Below are positions 45,251 to 54,007 of a stretch of 64,000 nt of DNA, one piece after another. The stretch is from contig NC_016604.1 in NCBI RefSeq assembly GCF_000230895.2, forward strand, positions 186,001 to 250,000, given 5' to 3'. Every line of letters begins with the position of its first letter. The first letter of the stretch is position 1. The stretch is from Mycolicibacterium rhodesiae NBB3 (GTDB lineage: Bacteria; Actinomycetota; Actinomycetes; Mycobacteriales; Mycobacteriaceae). The notes beneath the pieces are model-generated. The model had not been told where the DNA came from and made no database searches. It saw only the letters and a program-made list of their open reading frames with translations. The position numbers were made by a program, and so were the translations under genes.

Positions 45251-46366
45251 ATGGAATCCTTTGTCCACCTGCGAAAAGGCCGAACCCCCCGGCGCCTGCA
45301 CGCCGACCTGGACGGGCTGAAAGACGACGAGCTCGGCCGCGGCGGGTTCACCGGCCGCACCGCGAACATGTATCGCCGCAACGACCCGACGGCGTACCGG
45401 TCAGTCGGCCCGCTGCGACCCGTCGACGTGCTGTCCTCGGAGCTCAAACCCAGCGACGCCAGCGACGCGGCGGGCGGCCCGCTGCTGATGTTCAGCAATG
45501 CCGATTGCCTTGTCCTGTTGTCGCGGCGCACCGAGCCGATGCCTTTCTACGTCCGCTACGTCGACGGGGATCTGCTCAGCTTCGTGCACAAGGGCTCGGG
45601 TTTGTTGGAAACCGAGTTCGGACCACTGCGCTATCGCGAGGGCGACTGGGTCTACATACCGAAGGCGTGCACCTTCCGTCAGGTGCCCGACGAGGAGTCG
45701 ACGCTGTTGATGATCCAGGCCACCGACGAGTTCCGGGTGCCGTCGCCGGGCTATCTGGGACGTCACTTCCCGTTCGACCCGTCGCAGGCCATCATTCCGG
45801 AGGCGTCGCCGATCGATACCGGCGACGGCCCGCAGAACAACGGAGAGTACGAGGTCCGGCTGATCCACTCCCCGATGAATGGGGTTGGGACGACTTCTCT
45901 TTTCTACCAGCACAATCCGCTGGATGTGGAGGGGTGGCGCGGCGACAACTTCGCCTTCACCTTCAACATCGAGGACTACAACGTGGTGACCTCGAACAGC
46001 GTGCATCTGCCACCGACCGTGCATTTGTTCATGGAGGCCACCGGCGTCTACGTCATGAACTTCCTGCCCAAACCCGCCGAAAGCGTGCCGGGCACCGAAC
46101 GCACACCGTGGTATCACCGCAACGTCGACTACGACGAGATCGCGTTCTTCCACGGCGGATCGCTCTACGGCATACCGATGCCACCCGGCCTGGTATCCCA
46201 TGCACCGCAAGGGGTTCACCACGGGGCTCCTGAGAAGGCCCGCGAGCGTGCGCGTCGCAAGTTCGACGACTACGACAAGGTGGACTGGTCGGTGATCGCC
46301 ATCGACACCCGTCGCCGCCTCATTCCGTCAGAAGAAGTACTGGCCAACGACCTGGGGCAGCACTGA
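45251..46366 (+). CDS. Homogentisate 1,2-dioxygenase family protein
   Basis: A 371-residue double-cupin protein of the homogentisate dioxygenase family, shorter than the usual 430-450 residues. Likely iron ligands are the histidine in WYHRNVDYDE, the glutamate there, and a histidine in APQGVHHGA. Homogentisate dioxygenase opens an aromatic ring to maleylacetoacetate. No maleylacetoacetate isomerase or fumarylacetoacetase lies nearby, so the substrate could be another hydroquinone. GGAG precedes the ATG. A hydrolase, CoA-transferase and HMG-CoA lyase follow on the same strand. Confidence 0.82.
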   Translation: MESFVHLRKGRTPRRLHADLDGLKDDELGRGGFTGRTANMYRRNDPTAYRSVGPLRPVDVLSSELKPSDASDAAGGPLLMFSNADCLVLLSRRTEPMPFYVRYVDGDLLSFVHKGSGLLETEFGPLRYREGDWVYIPKACTFRQVPDEESTLLMIQATDEFRVPSPGYLGRHFPFDPSQAIIPEASPIDTGDGPQNNGEYEVRLIHSPMNGVGTTSLFYQHNPLDVEGWRGDNFAFTFNIEDYNVVTSNSVHLPPTVHLFMEATGVYVMNFLPKPAESVPGTERTPWYHRNVDYDEIAFFHGGSLYGIPMPPGLVSHAPQGVHHGAPEKARERARRKFDDYDKVDWSVIAIDTRRRLIPSEEVLANDLGQH

Positions 46367-46421
46367 TGTGGGCCCACGCCCGGAGGGCAGGGGACGCTTG
46401 CGCGAAGAAACACGAGCACTG

Positions 46422-47603
46422 ATGACCACCGCGGTGAAGTACGAATACGATCGAATCCCCTATCTGGTTGCCTACCAGAACAATTCGGGAGTTCGCGACG
46501 TCTACGGCGGTGTCGCCGAGCTCGTGATCCTGGAAAGCCATCTGCTGCGGCCCAAGGACAAGCCGTCCGACACGGTGCTGGTGTTCATGCATCCCATCGG
46601 CGGGGGTGCGTACCTGCCGATGATGAACGCCCTTGCCCGCGCGGGCCATCACGTCATCTACTGCAACAGCCGTTTCCGCGGCACGGACTCCGCGCTGCTG
46701 ATGGAGAAGGTGGTCGAGGACCTCGGCGAGTGCATCAAGGACGCCAAGAACCGGCTGGGGTACCCGAAGGTGGTGCTCGCCGGCTGGAGCGGCGGCGGCT
46801 CGCTGTCGGTGTTCTACCAACAACAGGCGCAGCACCCGACCGTAACGGCCAGCCCGTCCGGCGACGGGCCCGACCTCACCAAGCTCGGCCTGATCCCCGC
46901 CGACGGGATCATGCTGCTCGCCGCGCATATCAGCCGTCACGGCACGATGACCGAATGGCTGGACGCCTCGATCCTCGACGAGTCCGACCCATCCAAGCGC
47001 GACCCCGAGTTGGACCTCTACAACCCGGACAATCCGAACCAGCCGCCGTACTCCACGGAGTTCCTGGAGCGCTACCGCGCGGCCCAGATCGCCCGCAACC
47101 GCCGAATCACCAAGTGGGTCAAGGAGAAACTCGCCGAGTTGAAAGCGCAGGGCCGGCCGGAGGACGAGTTCGCGTTCGTCGTGCACGGCACCATGGCGGA
47201 TCCCCGCTGGCTCGATCCCACCGTCGATCCGAACGAACGCACCCCCGGCCAGTGCTATCTGGGAGATCCTCAGGTGGTGAACAACAGCCCCGTTGGGCTG
47301 GCCCGGTTCTGCACGCTGCGCAGCTGGCTGTCGCAATGGAGCTACGACGACGCCAACGGCGATGCGGTCAGTGCCGGCCCCGACATCGCCGTGCCCGCGC
47401 TGGTCATCGGCAACCTCGCCGACGACGCCTGCACCCCGAGCCACACCCGCAGGCTTTACGAAGCGATCGGGCATCCTGACAAGGAGATGCACGAGATCCC
47501 CGGCGCCAACCACTACTACTCCGGACCGGACCAGCGCGGGACGCTGCGCGAGGCCGTCGGCATCTGCACGGACTGGCTGCAGAGGCACGGGTTCGCCACA
47601 TGA
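46422..47603 (+). CDS. Alpha/beta-hydrolase family protein
   Basis: A 393-residue alpha/beta hydrolase. The nucleophile elbow is AGWSGGGSLSVF with serine near residue 126, the oxyanion region FMHPIGGGAYLPM, and the late histidine GANHYYSG. It may hydrolyse a ring-opened product or a thioester. The start at 46422 (TTAVKYEYD) is chosen for homology; the longer frame from 46368 lacks it. The stop overlaps the next start as ATGA. Confidence 0.8.
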   Translation: MTTAVKYEYDRIPYLVAYQNNSGVRDVYGGVAELVILESHLLRPKDKPSDTVLVFMHPIGGGAYLPMMNALARAGHHVIYCNSRFRGTDSALLMEKVVEDLGECIKDAKNRLGYPKVVLAGWSGGGSLSVFYQQQAQHPTVTASPSGDGPDLTKLGLIPADGIMLLAAHISRHGTMTEWLDASILDESDPSKRDPELDLYNPDNPNQPPYSTEFLERYRAAQIARNRRITKWVKEKLAELKAQGRPEDEFAFVVHGTMADPRWLDPTVDPNERTPGQCYLGDPQVVNNSPVGLARFCTLRSWLSQWSYDDANGDAVSAGPDIAVPALVIGNLADDACTPSHTRRLYEAIGHPDKEMHEIPGANHYYSGPDQRGTLREAVGICTDWLQRHGFAT

Positions 47604-48805
47604 GCGTCACCGGCCCGCTCGACGGGATTCGGGTCATCGAGGTCGGCACGCTGATCTCGGGACCGTTCGCGGGCCGGTTGCTCGGTGACATGGGCGCCGA
47701 GGTGATCAAGGTCGAACCACCGGGAGCGCCCGACCCGCTGCGCACCTGGGGGCAGGCCGAACTCGACGGCCACCACTTCTTCTGGACCGTGCACGCGCGC
47801 AACAAGAAGGCCGTCACCCTGAACCTGCGTGAGGACGCCGGCCGCGAGCTGTTCCTCGACCTCGTCGAGCGCTCCGACATCATCGTGGAGAACTTCCGCC
47901 CCGGCACGTTGGAGAAGTGGAACCTCGGCTACGACGTGCTGCGCCAACGCAACAAGGGCATCATCCTGGTGCGGGTGTCCGGATACGGGCAGACGGGTCC
48001 GGAAGCGCACAAGGCCGGCTACGCGTCGGTCGCTGAGGCTGCCAGCGGTCTGCGGCACATGAACGGCTTTCCCGGCGGCCCGCCCCCGCGCCTTGCGCTG
48101 TCGCTCGGCGACAGCCTGGCCGGCATGTTCGCCGCCCAGGGCGCAATGGCAGCGCTGTATCGACGCTCCGTCACCGGTGAGGGTCAGGTCGTCGACGCCG
48201 CACTCACCGAAAGTTGCCTCGCCGTACAGGAATCCACTATTCCCGACTACGACGTCGGCGGGGTGATCCGCGGCCCGTCGGGCACCCGGCTGGAGGGTAT
48301 CGCCCCGTCCAACATCTATCCCACCGCCGACGGCAGCTGGGTCGTCATCGCGGCGAATCAGGACACCGTGTTCCGCAGGCTCTGCGCCGCGATGGAACAG
48401 CCCGAGCTTGCCACCGACGACCGATTCGTCAATCACGTTGCCCGCGGACGCAATCAGGATGAGCTCGACAGGATCATCGGCGAATGGGCGGCCGCCCGTA
48501 AGCCCGCCGACATCATCGCCACCCTTTCCGAAGCCGGGGTGATCAGCGGACCGATCAACACCGTCGCCGAGGTGGTCGAGGATCCGCAGTTGCAGGCCCG
48601 CGGGATGATCGCCGACCACTGGGACGAACGCGTAGGGCGAAACGTCAAGGGCCCGGGGGTGGTACCGGTGTTGTCGGATACGCCGGGCACCATCCGCAGT
48701 GCCGGTTCGGCGCGGCCCGGCCAGCACAATGACGAGATCTACGGCGGCCTGCTCGGTCGCAGCGATGCCGAGCTGGCCAGGCTGCGAGAGGAGGGCGTGC
48801 TATGA
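47600..48805 (+). CDS. Class III CoA-transferase (CaiB/BaiF)
   Basis: A 401-residue family III CoA-transferase. IRVIEVGTLISGPFAGRLLG, MGAEVIKVEPPG and RNKKAVTLNL precede the catalytic aspartate region NFRPGTLEKWNLGYDVL. It activates an acid by moving CoA from a donor. The start overlaps the hydrolase and the stop overlaps the HMG-CoA lyase by four bases, so the three act in one pathway. Confidence 0.9.
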   Translation: MSVTGPLDGIRVIEVGTLISGPFAGRLLGDMGAEVIKVEPPGAPDPLRTWGQAELDGHHFFWTVHARNKKAVTLNLREDAGRELFLDLVERSDIIVENFRPGTLEKWNLGYDVLRQRNKGIILVRVSGYGQTGPEAHKAGYASVAEAASGLRHMNGFPGGPPPRLALSLGDSLAGMFAAQGAMAALYRRSVTGEGQVVDAALTESCLAVQESTIPDYDVGGVIRGPSGTRLEGIAPSNIYPTADGSWVVIAANQDTVFRRLCAAMEQPELATDDRFVNHVARGRNQDELDRIIGEWAAARKPADIIATLSEAGVISGPINTVAEVVEDPQLQARGMIADHWDERVGRNVKGPGVVPVLSDTPGTIRSAGSARPGQHNDEIYGGLLGRSDAELARLREEGVL

Positions 48806-49710
48806 CCGCACTGCCGAAACATGTGGATATCCGCGACGTCTCGCTGCGTGACGGGCTGCAGATCGAGGACCCGATTCCGTTGGCGGCCAAGCTCGAACTG
48901 CTCGCCGCTGTCGCCGCCACGGGGGTGAAGGAGATGGAGGCGACGGCGTTCGTCTCACCGTCGAAGGTGCCCGCACTCGCCGACGCCGCAGAACTGGCCG
49001 CCGAGCTGCACAACTTTCCCGGCATCGAATTCTCGGCGCTGGTGGCCAGTCCCAACGGCGCCAAGCGCGCGATCGCCGCGGGTCTGGGTTCGATCGAGTA
49101 CGTGGTGTCCGCCGCCGACGGCCACAGCCGCTCCAACGTCGGCCGGTCCACCGCGGAAGCCACCGCGCAGATCCCCGAGATCGTCGCGATCGCTCACGAC
49201 AGCGGCGTCACCGTCGAGGTCATCATCGCCACCGCGTGGGACTGCCCGTTCGACGGCCCGACCCCGCCGCAGCGTGTGCTGGACATCGTGGCGGCCGCCT
49301 GCGTCAACGGCGTTGACCGCGTCGCGATCGCCGACACCATCGGCACCGCCACTCCGCGGCGCGTCAGCGATCTGGTCACGCTCGTGCGGCCGCAGATCGG
49401 CGACATCCCGTTGGGCGCACACTTCCACAACACCCGCGGGGCGGGTCTGGCCAGCGCGTACGCCGCGGTCGTCGCCGGTATCACCCGGCTGGACGCGTCG
49501 GTCGGCGGACTCGGCGGGTGCCCGTTCGCGCCTGGCGCCAGCGGCAACATCGCCTTGGAGGACCTGGTCTATCTCCTGCGGGACAGCGGGATTGGAACCG
49601 ACGTCGACCTGCAGGCGGCCATCGCCGCAGCCGGCGTCGCGCAGACTGCCGTCGGGCACCCCCTGCCGAGCTCTCTGCTGCGCGTCGGCGACCGGATTCT
49701 CGGCACGTAG
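48802..49710 (+). CDS. Hydroxymethylglutaryl-CoA lyase family enzyme
   Basis: A 302-residue TIM-barrel aldolase. RDVSLRDGLQIE holds the metal and substrate contacts, AHFHNTRG a metal histidine pair and GGCPFAPGASGN the active-site cysteine loop. The reaction is cleavage of a 3-hydroxy-3-methylglutaryl-CoA-type ester to acetyl-CoA and a 3-oxo acid. It follows the CoA-transferase; that the transferase makes its substrate is an inference. Confidence 0.92.
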   Translation: MTALPKHVDIRDVSLRDGLQIEDPIPLAAKLELLAAVAATGVKEMEATAFVSPSKVPALADAAELAAELHNFPGIEFSALVASPNGAKRAIAAGLGSIEYVVSAADGHSRSNVGRSTAEATAQIPEIVAIAHDSGVTVEVIIATAWDCPFDGPTPPQRVLDIVAAACVNGVDRVAIADTIGTATPRRVSDLVTLVRPQIGDIPLGAHFHNTRGAGLASAYAAVVAGITRLDASVGGLGGCPFAPGASGNIALEDLVYLLRDSGIGTDVDLQAAIAAAGVAQTAVGHPLPSSLLRVGDRILGT

Positions 49711-49712
49711 CC

Positions 49713-50324
49713 GTGCCAGCCGAGACGCTGAGCGCCAAGGGCCGCCAGACCAGGGAGGCCATCGAGCAGGCTGCCCGGAAACTCTTCGCCGAGCGCGGCT
49801 TCCACGGCACCACGCTGGGTGACATCACCTCGGCGGCCGGTAAATCGCCCGCCGCGTTCTACCGCTACTTCGCAGACAAGGAAGACCTGCTGGCCGTGCT
49901 CGCACAGTCCTTCCTGCACCAGGTGGTCGCACCGTCGGGTCTGAGTGTCGAACTGCCGGACTCGCCGGAGGACGATACGTTCTTCCGCGAAGTGGTGACC
50001 GGCTATTGGAACCTGTTCAAGCAGAACATCGGCATCATGATCGCTGTCGCCCAGCTCGCGGCGACGCAACCGCGTTTCGCGGCGGTGCAGAACGAGTTCC
50101 GCCGGTTCGGCATCGACATCGTCGCCGCATCCGTGCGCCGGGCGCAGGAACAGGGCTACGGTTCCGAACTGGATCCCGAACACACCGCGGCCGCGATCGC
50201 GCTGTTGTTCGAGAACTTCACCACCGTCTTCGTCGGGCCATCTGGTCTCGGGCTGGAGGTCAGTGATGAGGACGCGATCGCCACGCTGTCGAGGATTTGG
50301 AAGAAGACGCTGTACGGGTTCTAG
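49713..50324 (+). CDS. TetR-family regulator (second of the cluster)
   Basis: A 203-residue TetR protein. HTH residues GTTLGDITSAAGKSPAAFYR lie about 33-52. GTG start two bases after the lyase stop. It likely senses a CoA-thioester intermediate and controls the cluster; the operator at 45199 is a candidate. Confidence 0.88.
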   Translation: MPAETLSAKGRQTREAIEQAARKLFAERGFHGTTLGDITSAAGKSPAAFYRYFADKEDLLAVLAQSFLHQVVAPSGLSVELPDSPEDDTFFREVVTGYWNLFKQNIGIMIAVAQLAATQPRFAAVQNEFRRFGIDIVAASVRRAQEQGYGSELDPEHTAAAIALLFENFTTVFVGPSGLGLEVSDEDAIATLSRIWKKTLYGF

Positions 50325-50343
50325 AGCTATCAAAGGAGTCAAT

Positions 50344-51582
50344 GTGGATTTTGCCCTCCCGGAACATCTTCCGGGCCTGCTCGCCGAGATGGACGCGTTC
50401 ATCGAGGACGAGATCAAGCCTCTGGAACGCGAGAACATGCAGTACTTCGACCAGCGGCGGGAGTACGCCCGCACCGACTGGGAGAACGGTGGCATTCCGC
50501 GACGGGAATGGGAGGACCTGCTCGGCGAGATGCGCAGGCGCGCGGATGCGGCGGGCTGGCTGCGCTACGGGCTGCCGTCGCAATTCGGCGGGAGGGACGG
50601 CTCCAACATCGACATGGCCGTCATCCGGGAGCACCTGGCGCACAAGGGGCTCGGACTGCACAACGACCTGCAGGACGAGTCGTCGATCGTCGGGAACTTC
50701 CCGCAGGTCATCATGATGGACCGGTTCGGCACCGACGCTCAGAAGGCCGAATGGATCGAGGCGATGCTGACCGGCACGCGGTCCATGGCGTTCGGGTTGA
50801 CCGAGCCCGATCACGGGTCGGACGCCACCTGGCTCGAGACCACCGCCGTCGCCGACGGTGACGAGTGGATCATCAACGGCGCCAAGCGGTTCAACACCGG
50901 AGTGCACCGCGCGACCCACGACCTCGTCTTCGCCCGCACCTCCGGGGAACCGGGCCAGGCCCGCGGCATCACCGCGTTCCTGGTCCCGACGGACGCGCCG
51001 GGCTTCACGGTGCCCTACTACTGGTGGACCTTCAACATGCCCACCGACCACGGCGAGGTCGAACTGAAGGACGTTCGAGTTCCTATCGACGCGGTGCTGG
51101 GGGAAGTCGACCGCGGGCTGGAGGTCGGCCAGACATTTCTGCACGAGAACAGGATTCGACAAGCCGCCAGCAGCCTGGGCGCCGCGCAGCACTGCATCGA
51201 CCGCGCCGTCGACTACGCCAACAACCGCATCGTGTTCGGCAAGCCGCTGTCGGTGAACCAGGCGGTGCAGTGGCCGCTGGTCGAGCTGCAGACGGAAGCG
51301 CAGATGGTGCGGCTGCTGGTTCGGTATGCGGCGTCCGAACTGGACCGCAACCACCATATGGAGGTCTCCGACAAGGTGTCGATGGCCAACTATCGCGCCA
51401 ACCGGCTCGTGTGCGAGGCGGCCGACCGGGCGATGCAGGTGCTCGGTGGCGTCGGCTACAGCCGCCACGAACCGATGGAGCACATCTATCGTCATCACCG
51501 CCGCTACCGGATCACCGAGGGAGCCGAAGAGATCCAGATCCGCCGCGTGGCGCAGCGGCTCTTCGGGTTCGGGCGCAAGTGA
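50344..51582 (+). CDS. Acyl-CoA dehydrogenase, LvaC/ACAD11-like
   Basis: A 412-residue acyl-CoA dehydrogenase. FAD motif FGLTEPDHGSDATWLETTA and EWIINGAKRFNTG, C-terminal VLGGVGYSRHEPMEHIYRHH and YRITEGAEEIQIRRVAQRL. The GTG at 50344 follows AAAGGAG. The stop overlaps the kinase-like gene (GTGA). With the next two genes it resembles the P. putida LvaC-LvaA-LvaB set and the APH-ACAD fusion of human ACAD10/11, which convert 4-hydroxyacyl-CoA through a phosphorylated intermediate. Confidence 0.9.
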   Translation: MDFALPEHLPGLLAEMDAFIEDEIKPLERENMQYFDQRREYARTDWENGGIPRREWEDLLGEMRRRADAAGWLRYGLPSQFGGRDGSNIDMAVIREHLAHKGLGLHNDLQDESSIVGNFPQVIMMDRFGTDAQKAEWIEAMLTGTRSMAFGLTEPDHGSDATWLETTAVADGDEWIINGAKRFNTGVHRATHDLVFARTSGEPGQARGITAFLVPTDAPGFTVPYYWWTFNMPTDHGEVELKDVRVPIDAVLGEVDRGLEVGQTFLHENRIRQAASSLGAAQHCIDRAVDYANNRIVFGKPLSVNQAVQWPLVELQTEAQMVRLLVRYAASELDRNHHMEVSDKVSMANYRANRLVCEAADRAMQVLGGVGYSRHEPMEHIYRHHRRYRITEGAEEIQIRRVAQRLFGFGRK

Positions 51583-52535
51583 AGGAACAGCTCGAAGCGA
51601 TACTGCGGCCGGAGCTCGGCGACGTCGTCGTCGAGAACCTGCGCGAGCTGACCGGCGGAGCCAGCAGAACCACGTGGGCCTTCGACGCCGTGTCAGATGG
51701 CCGGCGAGCATTGATCCTGCGCACCGGGCCGCCAGACGACATCCACGCCAGCATGGAGCTGGAAGCAGCGGTGCAACGGCGGGCCGCCGCGGCGGGCGCA
51801 CCTGTCCCCCACATCGTGACCGCTGCCAATTCGATTGCAGCACTGGGAAATCCGTATCTGATCTGCGATGCGATCGCCGGCGAGACGATCGTGCGGCGGA
51901 TCTATCGCACACTTGACGACGGGGGCCGGGCGCGATTGCTCGAGCAGTGCGCACAGGCGCTGGCCGCCATCCACCGCGCCGACCCCTCCGGTGTGGGCCT
52001 GACCGAATCCGACCAACTCGGCGAATGGCGGGACCGTCTCGACGAAATGGGCGACACCACAGCGACGTTCGAATGGGCGTTTCGCTGGTTGTCGGCGAAT
52101 CGACCGTCGCCGTCGCCGCACGTCCTCGTGCACGGTGATTTCCGGATGGGCAATCTGATCGTCGACGAGAACGGATTGGCGGCCGTCCTGGACTGGGAGC
52201 TGGTCCACACCGGCGAGATGTACGAGGATCTGGCGTGGTTCTGCATCCGGGCCTGGCGCTTCGGAGCGTCCGAAGAACTCGGCGCCGGTGGCCTGGGCAG
52301 TGTCGAAAGCTTCTTGGCCGCATACGAAGCGGCTGCGGGAACGACACTGGACCGCGACGTGTTCCGCTGGTGGCTGACCGTGGCCACCCTGAGGTGGGGT
52401 GTCATCTGTCGATTCCAGGCCGAGCGACATCTGTCGGGTGTGAACCCGTCGGTCGAATTGGCGGCGATCGGTCGCCGCGTCGCCGAGACCGAATGGGATG
52501 TGCTGGATCTGTTGACGGGAGGTGGTCCGAGATGA
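51579..52535 (+). CDS. APH-fold phosphotransferase, LvaA-like
   Basis: A 318-residue aminoglycoside-phosphotransferase-fold kinase. The nucleotide-contact motif is TGGASRTTWAF, the catalytic loop HGDFRMGNLIV and the DFG-like AVLDWELVHTGEMYEDLAW. No aminoglycoside role is implied: adjacent to an acyl-CoA dehydrogenase and a DUF6285 protein, it most likely phosphorylates a 4-hydroxyacyl-CoA. Starts GTG, overlapping the previous stop; its own stop overlaps the next start. Confidence 0.88.
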   Translation: MKEQLEAILRPELGDVVVENLRELTGGASRTTWAFDAVSDGRRALILRTGPPDDIHASMELEAAVQRRAAAAGAPVPHIVTAANSIAALGNPYLICDAIAGETIVRRIYRTLDDGGRARLLEQCAQALAAIHRADPSGVGLTESDQLGEWRDRLDEMGDTTATFEWAFRWLSANRPSPSPHVLVHGDFRMGNLIVDENGLAAVLDWELVHTGEMYEDLAWFCIRAWRFGASEELGAGGLGSVESFLAAYEAAAGTTLDRDVFRWWLTVATLRWGVICRFQAERHLSGVNPSVELAAIGRRVAETEWDVLDLLTGGGPR

Positions 52536-52870
52536 CCGGGCTGTACGGGCGGCCGACGGCAGCCGAACTGGTCGCGGCCGTCGCCGACTTTCTCGACAAC
52601 GACGTGCGCGGCGCCACTGATGGACCTGTCAACTTTCACGCGCGCGTCGCCGCCAACGCGCTGCGCATCGTCGAACGCGAACTACTCGACGGACCGGCCG
52701 CCGACGTCGCGGACGCGCTCGATGCCCTGGGCTACCCGGACGAACGGGCGCTCGCGATCGCCATTCGCGCCGGCGAGCTCGACGATCGGCCCCACGCGGT
52801 GCTCGCAAGCCTGCGCACGATCGTGCGCCGACGGCTCGACGTGGCCCACCCCGGCTATGCGGACTCGTAG
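52532..52870 (+). CDS. DUF6285 protein, LvaB-like
   Basis: A 112-residue alpha-helical protein matching the small subunit that accompanies LvaA-type kinases: TAAELVAAVADFLDNDVRGA near the start, HARVAANALRIVERE in the middle, and the end TIVRRRLDVAHPGY. LvaB is needed with LvaA for 4-hydroxyvaleryl-CoA phosphorylation in P. putida. The start overlaps the kinase stop. A 14-bp inverted repeat begins at its stop codon. Confidence 0.83.
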   Translation: MTGLYGRPTAAELVAAVADFLDNDVRGATDGPVNFHARVAANALRIVERELLDGPAADVADALDALGYPDERALAIAIRAGELDDRPHAVLASLRTIVRRRLDVAHPGYADS

Positions 52871-52922
52871 CGATTTCGGTGCGCGCACGATCGTTCAGCG
52901 ACCGCCGACGCACCGAAATCGC
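52870..52922. terminator. Perfect 14-bp inverted repeat between convergent genes
   Basis: GCGATTTCGGTGCG and CGCACCGAAATCGC flank a 25-base loop and end directly at the methyltransferase stop. It probably terminates transcription from both sides. Confidence 0.6.
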
Positions 52923-53552
52923 TCACTGGCGGCGAACGCGGGCGAGGAAGGCGGGCTCGTCGACCACGGTTCCGACCGGCAGCCCGAGGGCCTCGACATG
53001 CGCCTCCTGGACGACACCGCGATAGATCGTCTCGTCGAGCGCCTCGAGCACCCAGCCGTCGCCGAACGCCTCGCGGATGACGCTCTCGCTGACCTCGGGG
53101 CCGAATCCGCGGCCCTTGTCCGACAACGCCAGCACATGGACCAGCGCTTCCGGCTTGCACACGGCGTGCAGGCTCGCGATATACCGAGGCCGGTCGGTGT
53201 CGTCGAAAATATGGAACAGCGCGCTGTCGAGGACGGTGTCGTAGGTCGCGTCGCCATCGAGGTTCATCGCGTCGGCGACCTCGAAGCGGGCGTCGACGCC
53301 CTTGTCGGCCGCGTTCGCGCGGGCCTGCTCGATCGCGGTCGGCGCGGCGTCGACACCGAGTACGTCGTAACCCAATCGGGTAAGCAAGATCGTGTGCTCA
53401 CCGGTTCCACAACCGGCGTCCAGTACCTTGCCGCGCACCCAGCCGGCGCGTTCGATCTCGACGATCGCGGGTTGTGGCTCGCCGATCACCCACGGCGCGG
53501 TGCGGGTCTTGTAGGCGTTGTCGAATCGGGAGAAGGTGGGGGTGGAGTCCAT
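52923..53552 (-). CDS. Class I SAM-dependent methyltransferase
   Basis: A 209-residue Rossmann methyltransferase. SAM motif I VLDAGCGTGEHTILL, motif II region LGVDAAPTAIEQARA, and DTVLDSALFHIFDD. The substrate is unknown. The start is ATG at 53552; the NTF2-like gene is divergent 51 bases away. Confidence 0.88.
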   Translation of the reverse strand: MDSTPTFSRFDNAYKTRTAPWVIGEPQPAIVEIERAGWVRGKVLDAGCGTGEHTILLTRLGYDVLGVDAAPTAIEQARANAADKGVDARFEVADAMNLDGDATYDTVLDSALFHIFDDTDRPRYIASLHAVCKPEALVHVLALSDKGRGFGPEVSESVIREAFGDGWVLEALDETIYRGVVQEAHVEALGLPVGTVVDEPAFLARVRRQ

Positions 53553-53603
53553 GCGATCCAGGTTCCTACCTCAACCGGGCTTTAGGTCAAGGGAGAACAA
53601 GGC

Positions 53604-53996
53604 ATGTCCATCACGTCATCGACGGTCGACGTCGCCGATCGGCTCTTCGAGGCGATCGCCAACAGCGACATCGCCACCGTGAAGCAGCTGTTCGGCGACG
53701 ACGTGCTGGTTTGGCATTCGGGCGACACGAAAGACAGCGCGAAGGAGAGGGCGGCGCGGATCATCGACTGGTTCATCAACGCGACCACCGATCGGCGTTA
53801 CGAGGTCCTCGATCGGCAGTTCTTTGACGGAGGATTCGTGCAGCAGCACGTCCTGCACGCCAACGGACGCAACGGCAATTCGATCCATATGCGCGTCTGC
53901 ATCGTTATCAAGGTGGGGCCAGACGCACTGATCACCCGAATCGACGAGTATTTCGACCCCGCAGAGATGGCCCCGCTGCTGGAGTCGACGAACTGA
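53604..53996 (+). CDS. NTF2/SnoaL-like fold protein
   Basis: A 130-residue alpha+beta barrel of the NTF2 superfamily: ADRLFEAIANSDIATVKQLF, LVWHSGDTK and ITRIDEYFDPAEM. Function unknown; such proteins are small-molecule isomerases or hydrolases or binding domains. GGGAGAACAAGGC precedes the ATG. The YceI gene follows 11 bases later. Confidence 0.8.
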   Translation: MSITSSTVDVADRLFEAIANSDIATVKQLFGDDVLVWHSGDTKDSAKERAARIIDWFINATTDRRYEVLDRQFFDGGFVQQHVLHANGRNGNSIHMRVCIVIKVGPDALITRIDEYFDPAEMAPLLESTN

Positions 53997-54007
53997 CAGG
54001 AGACGAC

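Noticed and set aside
50260..52347. 695-codon open frame on the minus strand
   Set aside because: Lies opposite the acyl-CoA dehydrogenase and kinase genes, is Arg/Pro rich and lacks any domain.
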